This document shows, in pieces, positions 23,685 through 36,884 of a stretch of 64,000 bases of DNA (position 1 is the stretch's first letter; every line of letters begins with the position of its first letter). The notes below the pieces were generated by a model, which worked only from the letters and a program-made list of their open reading frames with translations, did not search any database and had not been told where the DNA came from. Position numbers and translations under genes: made by a program. Source of the DNA: Silurus meridionalis (lineage: Eukaryota; Chordata; Actinopteri; Siluriformes; Siluridae); assembly GCF_014805685.1 (NCBI RefSeq), contig NC_060906.1, positions 16,898,164 to 16,962,163 on the forward strand, in the 5' to 3' direction.

Positions 23685-25699
23685 GAATCAAGCAGCAGGC
23701 AATGTGATTGGGTCCCACGTGGCAGCCTTCCGTGCTGCTTGGTTTAATGTATTCAGTGCTGGGTGAGTAGCCCTTTAATCTGTGTGCAGTGTTATCAATG
23801 TGTATTCCCTTCAGCCTTTCTCAGGGAGCAGCGTGATCAGTCTGGTTTCTTGCTGTGAAGATGCTGCATTGTACAAGCTAAAGCCCTGCTACTGCACAGG
23901 GATTGGGACAGTTCTGTGAGTTCTGTTCTTGTTCATATACTACAAGGATAGTCATCGCAGATCACCAAATGACAGGGCAAAGGGATTACAAAACCTATTT
24001 GCTGGCTTTCTTTTGTATGCCATCTAAGATTTTGTGCATTTTACAGCGTGCCAAACAAGAAGGTGAAATGCCCCTGGCTCTTTGAGCTTCTCAGAAGTCC
24101 TTTCTGTATTATTCAAGGAGAATTCCACACAGCTACAGCTAACTCGACCATATTGCCAAGAAGCACAAAAGGGTATACCAAATACAAAAGCTGAGAGAAA
24201 TATTCTTTCCTACGTTTCTTTCTACAGCGTATCCAATTCATTCATGCATTGTTCAGTTCTATATCTTTGCAAATGCAAATACATTTACAAACTGTCAGTC
24301 TGTAAAATGTTACAAAGCTTAAAAATAGGTTTGTGGACATCTTTATTATTTCAGTCCTTCAAATATTTTAATTGCCTCTTCCAGCCAGAAACGGTTTAAA
24401 TTCACTTGGCAGTATACAAATAACTTTCTATACATATTCACCATAATATCATAAACTATCAAAAAGTAGACACACAGTGTTTGTGAAATTTACTTTATGT
24501 TCAGCAAACTGGTTTATGCATTCAGCCAATCATGTTGCAGCAGTGCAATGAGGTGCAGCTTTCTGTACTTTACACCAGCAATCAAAATATAGGGAAAATG
24601 TGATGTAACTTATTTTGATCTCTGCATGATTTCTTGAGTTTACTGAAAATGTTGCAATAAGGACAAAACCATCCGATAAGCATTAATTCTGTGAATGGAA
24701 ACACTTGTTGATGAGAGAGGTCAATGGAAAATAGCCAGGCTGTATAATTGTGGAAAGCTGAAAACAGGTCTCAGAATTCTGTTTGATTATTGTTGCTGAC
24801 AATGTGCATGGGGTAATTTAAAAGGTTTAGCTATTTTTTTTAATAGCTACCTTCTATCATGGTAATGCAGCATGTTACACACCAAAAGATACATTAAACT
24901 GGTTCCTGATGTAGTAGTTTTATAAACTGGGGCAGTATGATGATGCGGGACTGGTCAGTTTTAAAATGATCATAATTGTATTTCAGAGAGAAAAACAAAT
25001 CTGAAGCCTGGTCATCTAAACTGTTTTTAACAAAAATATTCCTCAGCACATTTGGTATGAATCTAGGTCTTTGGTCATTATACATTTCAAAGAGACTTAG
25101 GGGTATTAAAAAGATATGCATTATACAAAGGTGCAAAGGGCATTTATCATGCCAATGACTCTTTGTCTAATAATTCTGTACATTCTCATTATTTTTACTT
25201 TCTTTGTAGTGTGTACACAATGAACTAATTCATAACTTTCACTAACGAAAAATAATATTGTTTGGTTACATTAATCAGTTACATTAACAATTATTATAAA
25301 TGATATTCAAGGAAATAATAAAAAATGTTGTCAGTCAATTGCTTGTCATAAAGTTTAAAACACACATTTAACCATCACCTATTTCTGCCTTTGATCATAA
25401 GAGAGCAGTAAAATGAAGCTGATAATCAGTGTTCTTCAGTGGCCTTCCCACCAAAGCATGAAAGTGCGAGTAAAAAATCTGCAAGAACTGCATGATGCAA
25501 TCGTGGCAACATGGATCAGAATCTTAAAGGAATGTTTCCAATATCTGTTGGAGCCCATGCCATGAAAAATTGAGACTGTTTTGAGAGCAAAGAAGACCTC
25601 AGCCAGTGTTTATTAGAGTGCTGTGTTTGTGTATGTAAAGCTTGATAAAATATAAAAAATATTGAATGGGTAGTGTTCTTATTAGAGCCTTTTAATTTC

Positions 25700-25862
25700 C
25701 TTTTGTTAGTAGCATCGTGGAGCAGTAGGCAGGATTGATGCCCCACAAATCCATTGAACCTGGTCTGAGTCTGAACTTGGGTTGTAGTCTGTGTTTTATA
25801 TGTTCTCTCATGGTTGGTACAGGTTTCCTCTGGGATTCTCCCCCAGATTTCCCCCCATCATC
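25700..25862 (+). mobile_element. 5' part of a fish SINE-like repeat
   Basis: The order 'gcatcgtggagcagtaggca', a GTTGTAGTCTGTG part and then GGTTTCCTCTGGGATTCTCC matches the 5' and middle portion of a common fish interspersed repeat. A degenerate tRNA-like head is possible but not clear. Confidence 0.5.
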
Positions 25863-26609
25863 GAAATAAAACATTCTGACAGGTGGATTCCCATTTTGAT
25901 GTCTTTTTTTATTTGCCTCTGCTAAACAACAGACATCAAGATTAAAAAGATGTCTGTGGAAAAATATATATAAATAATAATAATTTTTTTTATTAATTAT
26001 AAAATAATTATATTGAATGTTATAATGTTTTATTTAATTAGCAGGTATAAGAATCACAGTGTTTTAAAAGCTATAAGCAAAATCAATACACAGTTTCACA
26101 GATATACAGAAGCAGTATTTAATTTTTATTGTTATGTAAGAACGAATAATACAATAAGATGATAACTAGTATTTTATATTATGTTCAATAAGGTCTTAAC
26201 CTGTGCTTTTTCTTGAATAGCACAATATTTAAAAGAATTCCCCTAAGATAAAGGAGAAAGGTCAGATTCATGGTACATGGTTGATGGGAATCCAGAAAGA
26301 ATACTGCTCCAAATATTTTACATTAAAATAAAGACACTCACGTTGCACTAAACTGTAACAAAGGCAGTACAGTATTGGTTGTGTACTTGTGTGTCAATCT
26401 AATTCTTTGCTCACAATCAACAAAAAAGTTCTCAGAAAGATTCTCTGGGCTTTTAGTTTCGTCTAAAGGTTTACAAGAGGACTGTAATCGCTTCAAACAT
26501 GACAAAAAAGAATTTTTTTTATACTGCTTTTGGTTGCAACTAGTAAATTATTAGAACTAAACAAAATACTGTAGTACTTTTTACCACATTATATGATGAA
26601 ATATAGATT

Positions 26610-26946
26610 ATTTTATGCACTATTATGACACTTTAACTCTGGACTGTCACTTCAACTCTGGACATGAACAGCTCAGTGCCACTTTATATCACACCATTCT
26701 GCACATGGACACTTTAAGGACAATCACTAAATCACTTCAATTTGTACTTTCAATACCTGCCATACTCATTCATACATATATTTTCTATTGTTTTCAATTC
26801 TTTTTATTAATCTACTTTGTTTTTTTATCCTTAAATTCTATTCATTTTTATGCTTAAATGTTGGACAGTCATATAAGCATTTCACTGCATGTCGTACTCT
26901 GTATGTATGTGTACGTGACGAATAAAATTTAATTTGATTTGATTTC
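26610..26946 (+). mobile_element. LINE 3' end
   Basis: The last part, GCATTTCACTGCATGTCGTA followed by a GTGTACGTGACGAATAAAA segment and a TTTGATTTGATTT tail, is the 3' terminus of a fish LINE family. The short tandem tail is at 26926-26946. The family name is not certain from the sequence. Confidence 0.55.
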
Positions 26947-28037
26947 TGTATTTATTTGCTATATACTGAAATATGGCCCTTTTTTCACAAGTCAATAACA
27001 AATTAATAACTGTTGGAAGGTAGAGGTCTAGCACAAAGAAATAATACAATGAAATAATACAATTAGAAATAATACAATTGTTTAAACGCAGTTTAAAGCA
27101 CAAAGTTTAAATCCTAAAAACATTCACTGAGCACCAGCTGAAAGTGAAAGGAGAGAAATCATTTATACATCACTTAAAAGTCACTTATTTTCAATGATAA
27201 ATGTAGTATGCTTCCTGGAAATGCATTGCCTGGCCTTGGTAAATAAGAAAATCTCCTTCCAGGAACAGACACTTCACATGTGATACTAATAATCATGTGC
27301 TAAAAACAAGGAAACTGTCTCAGCACAAAGTGTTGAACTTACACCCACAGAGTTTATAAATAAGTTACGCTGGAAACGGTTTCTTAAAGAATTCATTCAG
27401 CACTAGCAATTTATTTAATTGTGTTTTATCTTGTCCTCTGTCGAGCCTTAATAAGATAATGTGAAGCAAATTGGGAAATTCATGAAAAGAGCTCATCACA
27501 GCTTTGGTACACACAAATGCATACATCTTAACAGAACCACATCATCTACTCCTGTTTGCTGCATTTAAATTGTTTAGCTCATTTCACCAATTTGCTGTTA
27601 TTTTTTTATAGAGGGCTTTTTCTCCACTAAAAATTGGTTTAAGTTTTTGTGTTCTGAGCCAGACTGTGCATGTTTTAACCCATTTAACAGCCCGTGTTCA
27701 TAAATAATGAAAGAAGCAGAAATCATGTTACAATGTTAATACTAGAAGATAATTTATACAACATTTCTTTTGAAAGAATTATTCTGATCGCCTGACCACA
27801 TAACAAGTATTTCTAATTACATTGCCGGCTCTCTAGAGACTCTGTACAACTACCACTGGCAAATACATTGACATTGGTTTAAATATGGTATGAGATTGGC
27901 AAAAGACTTTATTCTCTTCTGTGAAGAACTAAGAGACAAAATAACGACTGCTCAAATCACTAGTAAACCGAGTGACTGCTGATTTCAAAGCATTGATCAT
28001 CCACATAGTCTGTATATAAAATAAACTGAAAATCAGT

Positions 28038-28038
<1 letters not shown>

Positions 28039-28075
<37 letters not shown>
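28039..28075. repeat. (CA)n microsatellite
   Basis: About 17 uninterrupted CA units. Confidence 0.92.
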
Positions 28076-28076
<1 letters not shown>

Positions 28077-28635
28077 TCGGTCAAATGATAAAGCCTTATG
28101 CACAACCGGAACTGGGTTTAAAGAGTACTGCGTTTGTGAAGCAATGACATTTCATTTTAGTCTGATGACCTTTTTTCAATAATAATTCATATCATCTCCT
28201 TCAACTGTGAACAATCTCCTACATGACAGACAGTGAACAAAGAACACTTCATATCGCTCCAGTTTTTTGGAATGTCTTACTTTATCTTTCCCCATTTTCA
28301 GCCATGATATTCTACAACAAGATTAACCCCAGTGTTAAAATTAGCAAAGCATCGATATCAATGCTGGTATCTGTATCTTCCTATAATGCCCTAATACTGA
28401 CAACCTATGTGATATAATCCATATTGTCACACTACTGAGCAAACAACGTGCAATGACAACAATGTGGGCATATCTTATGATTAATTACAGCAAACTGTGT
28501 TTCTCTGAAAATATTAATGAGATGACCTACAGCATCATCCTATAATAAAATTAACCTGATACAAAAATATAGATATAATTTTATTTTAAGGAATAAATAA
28601 AGCCATTTGGGAATTTGATAGCTGAAAGAGGTCTC

Positions 28636-29449
28636 AAAAACGTTGGGACAAGGCCATGTTTACCACCGGGAAACATCACGTCATCTCTCTGTATACATCT
28701 GGGAGAGGAAAGTTGTCCCCTATGTGTCTGTTACTGGATTTGAGCTGCTCAAAAGTTCTAGGTGTCCTTTGTTGTATTTTTCATTTCATGATGTGCCAAA
28801 TGTTTTCAAATGGTAAAAGGTCTAGGCTGCAGGCAGGCCAGTTCAGCACCTGGACACTTCTACTGTTTTAAATGTAGTGCCACCTGAGGGCACTAAGATC
28901 ACTGGCATCCAGTAGTGATTTTCACCCATGTTCCTTGTGCACAACAATTTCTCCAGATTCTTTAAAACTCTTGATGATGTCATTTACAGTAAATAATGAA
29001 ATATTTAACTGTTTTGCAATTTTATGTTGAGGAACATTATTCTGAAAATGTTTTACAATTTGAAGACAGTGTTTCACAAATTGGTGAGGCTCTGCCCATC
29101 TTTACTTCTGAAAGACTCTGCCTCTCTAAGGTTCACTATTTATACCCAATCAGCTTATTGACCTGTTAATAATCAACCTAATTAGTTGCAAAATGATTGT
29201 CCAACTGTTCAGTTTAATTAATACTTAATCCTTCCAGAATTTTGATGCCCCGTCCCACATATTTTTTAAATGTGTTGCAGCCATGAATTTCAAAATTACC
29301 TTATTTTGTCCTTAAAATGGAACATTTCCTCAGTTTAAACACTTGATGTATTCTGTGTTCTGTTTTAAATAAAATAGAGGTTTATAATATTTGCATTCTG
29401 TTTTTATTTACATTTTACATATTTACATTTTTTTGGAATTGGGGTTGTA
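28636..29449 (-). mobile_element. DNA transposon remnant with HTH transposase traces
   Basis: The right end, TTTTGGAATTGGGGTTGTA, is the terminal motif of a very common fish DNA transposon. The left part has ACGTTGGGACAAGG, its usual subterminal sequence. The minus strand around 28940-29110 reads as a helix-turn-helix segment (IAKQLNISLFTVNDIIKSFKESGEI), which is Tc1/mariner-like. The transposase is broken and mostly deleted. It abuts the next element directly. Confidence 0.65.
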
Positions 29450-29812
29450 GGAGACCCAAACCTGTTCCAGCATGGCAATGAAACTGTGCAAAAAGCTAGC
29501 TCTGTAAAGATATAGTTTCCCTGAGTTGCAGTCTAACATCTTGAGTGGTCTGCTATAGAGCTCTGGCCTCAACCTTATTGAACACCTTTGGGATGAATTG
29601 GAATGCTGACTGCACCCCAGGCCTCTTCAACCTACATCAGCACATGACTCTACTAATGCCACAATCGCACTCCAAAATCTAGTGGAACATCTTCCCAGAA
29701 GAATTGAGTTTATAATAACAGGAAATGTGGACTAAATGTAAAATGTTCAAACAGCACATATGAATCTTATGTTTATGTGTCCACAAACTTTTGTCTATTC
29801 AGTGTAGGTAGC
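29450..29812 (+). mobile_element. Tc1-like transposon, 3' half
   Basis: Plus-strand translation gives the end of a transposase DDE domain (LNLIEHLWDELEC-type, near 29570-29610). A terminal segment follows, with TGTCCACAAACTTTTGTC and an AGTGTA end. It is the same family as 36885-37258 and 8785-8925. The 5' half is missing. Confidence 0.75.
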
Positions 29813-30214
29813 TAATGCATTTTAGCATCACCCTGTTAAGTGCCATTATATACACTGTGAAAAGATAAACATACACACACATACACACACAGAATAACTT
29901 ACCAAAAATCCAATAAAATCTTCTTTGTATATGCTATAATTTACAAAGATGTTGCAAAACCTGAAGATGTGTTTATATGTTAGGATACTCACACCAACAA
30001 GAGGGAAAAAATATAAATACACTCTGGTTTCTCATTCAAATAATCTAACATCACGTTATTTATCTGAATGGTACTTAGAGTTGACAGATCTCTATGGACA
30101 AAAGGGGCTTAGTAATGAAGAAGGCTTGAGGGCAAATATGATGTAGCAATGTGAGCTCTTCTTCTTTTGTTTATTGGGCACTTCACATCCAGTCACTTGT
30201 GTTGGTGCCCTCTT

Positions 30215-30262
30215 GAGGTGTGGCTGAGAGGAGGTGTGGCTGAGAAGAGGTGTGGCTGAGAA
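30215..30262. repeat. 16-bp minisatellite, three copies
   Basis: Three tandem units of GAGGTGTGGCTGAGAR with single-base variation. Confidence 0.85.
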
Positions 30263-30319
30263 GGGAGGTGGATGACCACAAGACTCTCTTATGCACCATC
30301 AGTTGCTTTGATATCCACT

Positions 30320-30715
30320 GATTAGCATGGGAATGGTTTGCTTCCTACCTGGAAGGTTGCTCATACCAGGTAACATAAAAGGGGTCCACATCTGCCCTTT
30401 GCAGACTCACCACTGGTGTCCCACAAGGTTTGGTACTTGGTCCCCTCCTTTTCTCCCTCTATACCCACTCCATTGGTGAAGTCATATCCACAAATTGGTT
30501 TTCTTACCACTGCTATGCAGATGACACTCAACTCATCTTTTCTTTCCCTCCCTCCAAAGGATTCAACCATTTCTATCCACACAGGCTGCCCAGGTGCTTG
30601 TTTAATCTCTTGTCATTTTGCGACTGGACTACTGCAACTTTCTGCTGGCAGGTCTTCCTCTGAATGCTATTAGTCTACTGCAAATGATCCAAAAAGCAGA
30701 AAAACATGAAGAGTT
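30320..30715 (+). pseudogene. L2-type LINE reverse transcriptase fragment (plus)
   Basis: The plus strand reads [20 protein letters not shown] and then [20 protein letters not shown], with the polymerase YADD site intact. This order is typical of L2/CR1-group LINEs in fish. The frame then breaks. Its continuation is probably the plus-strand segment at 33150-33508, with an antisense L2 copy between. Confidence 0.85.
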
Positions 30716-31723
30716 ATTTGGAGATCTTGACCTGGAGATGAATCACCTGGGATGACCATCAGTTCTATTTTGCTGGGATTAAGTTTTAATTGATGAGCAC
30801 TCATCCATGAAGATATGTCTGTCAAGCATGACGAGATCTGAGTGGAAGTTGTGGTATCGGAGGGAGGGGAAGAAAAGATGAGTTGAGAGCAGTGTTGGGC
30901 GATAACGTTACTAGTAACGCGTTACTGTAAAGCAGTTACTTTTGACAGTAACTAATACTGTAATGCATTACTTTTTAAATAAAGTAACATTGTTACTATT
31001 ACCGTATGGTGTACTTTTTTAAATGAATTCATGAGGTGTAACCTACAGCCTAACCTGTTTACTGCAGCGACGCATTGTAGGATTGGTGGATGAGAACCAC
31101 TATAAACACGAAGAAGACGCACTGTGGGCGTGTTTCTATTTATTTAAGTATGTGCGGCAGTAATATGCTCATTATTTCACTTTAGTTGAGCATAAAGACA
31201 AAAACGTTTTAGTCAAATATAAGTTGTGTCTTTCTGGTTTGAAGGTCGTATCTACTGCGATAGCAGCAACTCCAACCAGTCGAAGCTCCTCCAGGAACTC
31301 CATACTTCGACGAAGCTAGAAGCTAACCCGGTGTTCTGTTGTACATTGTTGATAGTTTTCATACTTAAGCTGTGAAAGGAACATTTTTAAGGGCTCAACA
31401 CAACAGCTTTTATGATGCAGAAGCCACTTTAGTTTTTGATTCTGAATATATTATTCAGCTTGTTTTGTTATTTATTTCAGAAATCCTTGTGATATATTCC
31501 GTTTGTGCTGGTCTGACTTAAATAAAATAGTGTTTAAAAATTACTTTGTGTTTAAGTCAGTTTTGTGTTTGTATAGACCATAATGCATAAAAGGGCATTA
31601 ATGGGAACATTGAAGAACATTCTTTAAAAAAGTAACTAAAAAGTTACTTTTAACAGTAACGCATTACTTTTTGGTGTAAGTAATCAACAAAGTAACTGAG
31701 TTACATTTTGAATGAAGTAACTA

Positions 31724-32337
31724 CAGGTAGTCGTCGACTTACGACCACGATTGGTTCCGACAGACCGGTCGTAACACAATTTGGTCGTAAGTAGAGTAGG
31801 CCATATGTACAGTACTGTGAAGTGATGTTATAAAAATCTTTAAGTACCGTATTTTCCGGACTATAAGCCACTACTTTGTTCCCACGTTTTGAACCCCACG
31901 GCTTATACAATGAAGCGGCTAATTTATGGATTTTTCCGTGGGTTTTCCTGGTTTCACAAGCTTCAAGCCAAAACACTGAGCCCCATAACATTAGACCAAT
32001 GAAATTGCCGAACGGGTTCAGGTGAACCAATGAAACTCTTTATATTGAATCAGATGCGCTCCCTCTGAATCGGGCCGCACCACATCATAAATATGGATGA
32101 GGTTTCTCTGACGTTTGACCTGCCGCTCACTCGGACTGGCAACAGGAAATGCAAATCATTCGTCACGCTGAAAACAACCGGGCATGAAAAAACGCACTGC
32201 ACCTGTGTTCTGAGCTGCACGGCAATGGGAGAAAAGCTTCACCGATTTTTAAATGCACGACGACACCGCGGCTAGCGATTGTGGTCGTAATGTTAAATGG
32301 TCATAAGTTGCATAGGTTGTAAGTCGACAACTGCCTG
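31724..32337. mobile_element. Mariner-like element nested in the hAT copy
   Basis: The ends CAGGTAGTCGTCGACTTACG and the reverse complement of CAGGCAGTTGTCGACTTACA are imperfect inverted repeats, flanked by TA on both sides. The interior carries a pogo-type MITE from 31846. Confidence 0.8.
31846..32270 (+). mobile_element. Pogo-type MITE, 3'-truncated, innermost layer
   Basis: It begins CCGTATTTTCCGGACTATAA after a TA, as does the full copy at 50252-50932, and aligns with it until about 32268, where the right end is lost. The frame from 32093 (MDEVSLTFDLPLTRTGNRKC..., then TTGHEKTH) is the start of a pogo/CENP-B-type DDE endonuclease domain. Confidence 0.85.
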
Positions 32338-33149
32338 TAGTAACTGTAACTAGTTACTATTTCTTAATACACTTAATAGCACAACACTGGTTGAGAGTCA
32401 TCTGCATAGCAGTTGTAAGAAAACCCATGTGAGGATATAACTTCACCAATGTAGTGGGTATAGAGGGAAAAAAAAGGAGGGGACCACATACCGAGCCTTG
32501 TGGGACAGCAGTGGTGAGTCTGCATGGGGCAGATGTGGATCCCCTCCATGTTACCTGGTATGAGCAACCATGTAGGAAGCAAACCATCCACATGCTGTTT
32601 CGTGGATACAGAGGCTCCTGAAGGTAGACAAGAGAGTTTTGTGGTTGATTGTGTTGAATGCTGCTGAAAGGTCCAGGAGGATAAGTACAGATGACAGAAT
32701 GGCTGATCAAGCAGCATACAGTTTCTCAGAAACAGCCAAAAGGGCCGTCTCTGTGGAATGTGCCGCTTTAAAACCAGACTGGTTTGGATCTTGGAGGTTG
32801 TTCTGTGAGAGATAGACAGACAGTTGGTTAAAAACAGTGTGTTCAGAGATTTAGTAAGAAAGGAGAGAAGTGATACCGGTCTGTAGTTGATGATGTCTAA
32901 TGGTTTCAGAGCAGGTTTATTTAAAATGAGAATGACCCTTGCTTGCTTGAAGGTAGTTGGCACATAGAAAGATGTTAAGGACCATTGATGATTGTGGACA
33001 TAAAGGGCAGGAGATCTTGTGAGATGGTCTAAAGCGTAGTTGAAAGGATTGGATCCAGAGGGCAGGTGGTGGGATTGCAAGATTGGATGACTTGCAGTAT
33101 CTCATCTTCTGTTAAGGTTGAGAAGCTTGACAACGAAGGAGTAGGGGAC

Positions 33150-33508
33150 CATGCTGTCTGAGATCCTCCAACACTGCTAGACTGGTACCACCTTCTCTCA
33201 GAATAAGAGGTAAGTATACTTCAAGGCTCTTCTTTGTTCTGGCACAGAGGTGGTGGAATGTTTTTCCCCTAGATGTCTGAACAGCGGAGTCCCTGGCTAT
33301 ATTTAAGTTGAAGGCCTGCCTCTTCCTGAAACACATAAATGAGGACTTTCCTAGTTTGCTTTGTAAACAATTAAGAGTTGTAGTCCCATTTATCATAAGT
33401 TTGTAATCTAGTGTACCAGTGTAGATTTATTCATTGATAGAGACTCAAAGCACATTTGTACGTCGCTCTGGACAAGGGCGTCTGCTTAATGCCGCAAATG
33501 TAAATGGT
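33150..33508 (+). mobile_element. L2-type LINE 3' end (plus)
   Basis: It contains the antepenultimate ORF part (GGTGGTGGAATG, then AAGTTGAAGGCCTGCCTCTT) and the 3' terminal motif ACGTCGCTCTGGACAAGGGC followed by GTCTGCTTAATGCC and TGTAAATG. It is probably the rest of the plus-strand L2 copy that starts at 30320. Confidence 0.75.
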
Positions 33509-33548
33509 AGCTGGTAGCTTCCGTTGAAGATTGCACCAGAGCATTAGC

Positions 33549-33558
33549 ATTAACAGGG

Positions 33559-33609
<51 letters not shown>
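33549..33609. repeat. (AAT)n microsatellite
   Basis: About 20 AAT units, close to the L2 3' end. Confidence 0.93.
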
Positions 33610-33612
<3 letters not shown>

Positions 33613-36600
33613 GACCATAACACCTATTGTTTCACTCTATAGAGATTTCAAATTCTTAAACGCTTGGGGTATTAAGAATAAATGACTGAAGTAAGTGTTC
33701 TACAATGACTAATCCCTGTTTCTTGCGACCACCTTTTTTATGATGTGGAGGTCTGCCTGTAGAACGAATGAACATACTTATAGGAGTGGACTGGAGTGCA
33801 CAGAGATTAGATGTGCAGGGTTTGTTGTCTGGAAGATGTATCCTTACCTGAGACATAAGCAAAAGGATATTTTTGCTGAACAAATGACTACAGCTAGCTA
33901 CGTACTGGCTAATGCCAGCTGCATTCTGCTAGGTTATGATCTACTTGAACTACATGGCACAAGTGACAGTGCCATCACTACTGTAAAACGAAGGACCGAA
34001 AACTTAATGACTGTAAAAATCTTACAATCAGCACAAATTGTCCCTATAATTACTTCATTATGATATGTTTTGTCAGTGGTTTATTATGTTTGGAATAATG
34101 AGTCCCCATTAACAGGATTGAGATTTGAGTCTAAGCAGTGCCATGAGGTGCTTAAGATTGTATTTGGAATCTCTCCACTCTGGCACCAAACAAGCATTCA
34201 GATCAAACACTGTTCTCTTTTAAGCACATTGAAGTATTTCCGAGTGCTCCATGCCTGTACTGAAGCAAGTTTTTAAAGAACAACTAGAAAACCGATATGC
34301 AACAATACTTCTTTTATACTTCTGGGACTAGTCTGCACTCAGTGGAGAAACTGGCAATCAGTAAATTGTTTTAAGACAATTGGAATTCATATTCCTGTTT
34401 CAAATCCATGGCATTGCCTTCCATATTGTTAACTCTTAACTATCAAGTATTCTTTCCTTATTCTACAAAAGGTAAGGGTGGCTGTGAAGAGAAAGAGGGG
34501 GAGATCGAGAGCAAGAGAGAGACTGCCCAACAGGCATCTAATCCCTTCTGGACCACTCTGGTCTGACATCTGCATCTCATGTTGCCATGGGGACCATGTT
34601 GCTATGAGATCAATCTATTTGTGCCACCGTGGATGGCACTGAGTGCCTTTGTGAAAGCAGTGGGTGGCAGTGAGTCTGGTTAGTGGTACTTGCTTTTATT
34701 CCCTTTCATTTTTTTATTTCTCAGCTGCAGAAAGATTTATTCCTCACTGTGGCTTTTATGAAATATGATTTATTATGCACATTATGTCTTATTTTGGATT
34801 ATTTCTTGCAGCTTGAAAGATACGCTACTATATTCTTATTTTTTTACTTTTGTTAAAGACAATGATGTATAACAACAGTTACTTATTAGATGTGCATCAT
34901 AGCACCCCTCACATTTGAAGATTTTTTTTTAAGTTGTTCAGCCATCTCTGGTCACAAAGGTGATTATATTCAGTCAGATTAGAAGCATGCTGAGACCACA
35001 GGTTTTAACTCACAAAAGGAATTATTTAATGAATTTGCATGGTATTATATTGTACATTGTTTGACCTAATAAGCTTTATCTATATCAAGGAATGAAATTC
35101 AATAGTTAACACAGTAGAGAATATTAACATATTTTACTATGTAATTTAATTTGATGCATTTGAAAAACAAGCATTAATTCAGCTGCTATAATAATATTAA
35201 GGCATATTTATGCTATTATTTATGTAGTCTATTGTAGTGCAGAATAGCAGCACACAATTATATTACTGTGTAAATTATATTTCATACAATACTTGGCAAA
35301 TTAAAGCCAGTAAGAAAGTGTATAACTCTGTGTTTCTTCAGCATTGGTGCGTTTCTTTACTCTATTGCAGCTGAACTTCTCATTAAGGCAATGGTCTGCT
35401 GTGAAATTAGGAAGGTTTGCCTTGAACTCAAGTGTGTCCTTAATTATTCTACTTTTTCCTGCAGCCTTCCTTTTCGTTGCTAGAATATTCAATGCAGTTC
35501 TTTTTTTGCTTTTTTTTTATGTTTGCACTCTCGATTAGTTTTTTTATTATTATTATTATTTAGTTTTTAAAAAACATCTTGATGCCTTGACAGACCAAAC
35601 TTTTGGTTTGTTTATTAACTGTACAGTTCGCTAGTTTTCTCTATATATATTTCTCATCTTCAGTCAAATGTATCTAGTTAGCAGCTTAGCTTCTCTATAG
35701 TTTTCGATTATTGTTGCTCTGACTTATCAGGAAAGACTGAAAATGAAACAGAAGGCCAGACTAACAACAACAAAAAATACACACAAATATAATCTTTGAT
35801 AGCAGACCTCTGTATTTTCCCTATTAAAAAAACACAAGCTGCCACTGGTTTGTATATAGTGTGCACATATTTGATGTGTTTTGAGACACTTTTCTATTCA
35901 TCATGGTTGGAAAGATTTGTTATTTAAATTAGCCAGTTAGCCTGTCAGCTCATACCAGTCTGTTCATTCTCCTCTGAACTCTTATCAATAAGGCATTTTT
36001 AACAATAGAACAGCTGAATGTTTTTAGTTTGTTTGGTTGCACCATTCATTTAAAACCTGTGTTAAAATCCCAGCATATTGCCAGGTTCAGAAATACTCTA
36101 ATCAGCTTTACTATGCTATGGTCAAGTCACTGACTCACATCTTTCCACTATTTCAATTTGATGTAAAAATGTATAGTATATATTTATAGTTAGAGTATAG
36201 TTTGCATAGTTTTATGCATCGACTGATGGGATAAATGTACAAATGTATAGATGGTCCTTTATTTTATTTTAATAATTATTAATTAATTATTAATAGTATT
36301 ATAATTTTTTTTTATTATTTTGTTATTAGAAAAGTCCATATAACTAATTTTTAGATACAGTCAGTGATTATTTACAGCAAATTCCAATCAATTAACACTG
36401 CGTTCAAGTTTGAGGTCACATTATCTTTCACGTGTTTGTTCTCCACCAAGTAGAAGAGAGTGTTAAAGAAAATGAGCTTACCTGGCATGCCCTGGACATT
36501 ATCCTGTGCCTCTGGTGATTTGTAGCTGTTCTCTCAGCTACTCTTAGCTGAGGATAACTCATTTATTTTTAACTCGATTATTTTACAAAAACAACAATCT

Positions 36601-36884
36601 GAATATGCAAGTCATTCTACTTCACAAATCATTTATACTTACATCGAATTTCCATCATACAACCTTCTTTTCCTAAACATTGCTGCAAACTCAGCACTTG
36701 TTCCAAATGGCAAAGAACCACAGGGGTTAGAGATGAACACAGATATACATGCAGTGACTTTGTAGAACTTTGGGAATATGCATGTTGCTGCCCAAGCAAC
36801 AGTATCAAACAATACCTTAAGTGCCATATCACTGAATAACACCAATGGAATGCTCCACATAGGTATGATATATCATTGTAGGGA
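33610..36884. other. Gene-free stretch
   Basis: No gene or classifiable repeat recognised. The 107-residue plus frame at 33740-34063 has no known motif. Confidence 0.5.

Larger units (their letters stand above)
22746..28036. other. Gene-free intergenic stretch
   Basis: No gene recognised. The stretch holds a CT/CA compound microsatellite (23588), a SINE-like fragment (25700) and a LINE 3' end (26610). The remainder is AT-rich with motif-free short frames. Confidence 0.5.
30890..32389. mobile_element. hAT-type transposon with 8-bp target duplication
   Basis: It starts CAGTGTTGGGCG and ends with CAACACTG. The 8-bp repeat GTTGAGAG flanks it at 30882-30889 and 32390-32397. Subterminal repeats of GTTACT/AGTAAC occur at both ends. 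An 8-bp duplication and CAG...CTG ends are hAT hallmarks. I see no hAT transposase, so it is non-autonomous. It hosts the mariner-like element at 31724-32337. Confidence 0.9.
30725..33140 (-). pseudogene. L2-type LINE copy (minus), interrupted by a hAT element
   Basis: Minus-strand code at 33080-32400 includes TTFKQARVILILNKPALKPL, NYRPVSLLSFLTK and, after frameshifts, SLYTHYIGEVISSHGFSY with YADD. It continues across the hAT insertion into 30889-30725. Stops and shifts make it non-functional. The sequence on either side of the hAT joins in order when that element and one copy of GTTGAGAG are removed. Confidence 0.82.

Noticed and set aside
32093..32275. Small intact gene starting MDEVSLTFDLP
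   Set aside because: It is a fragment of a pogo-type DDE transposase inside a MITE, with a sister copy at 50501.
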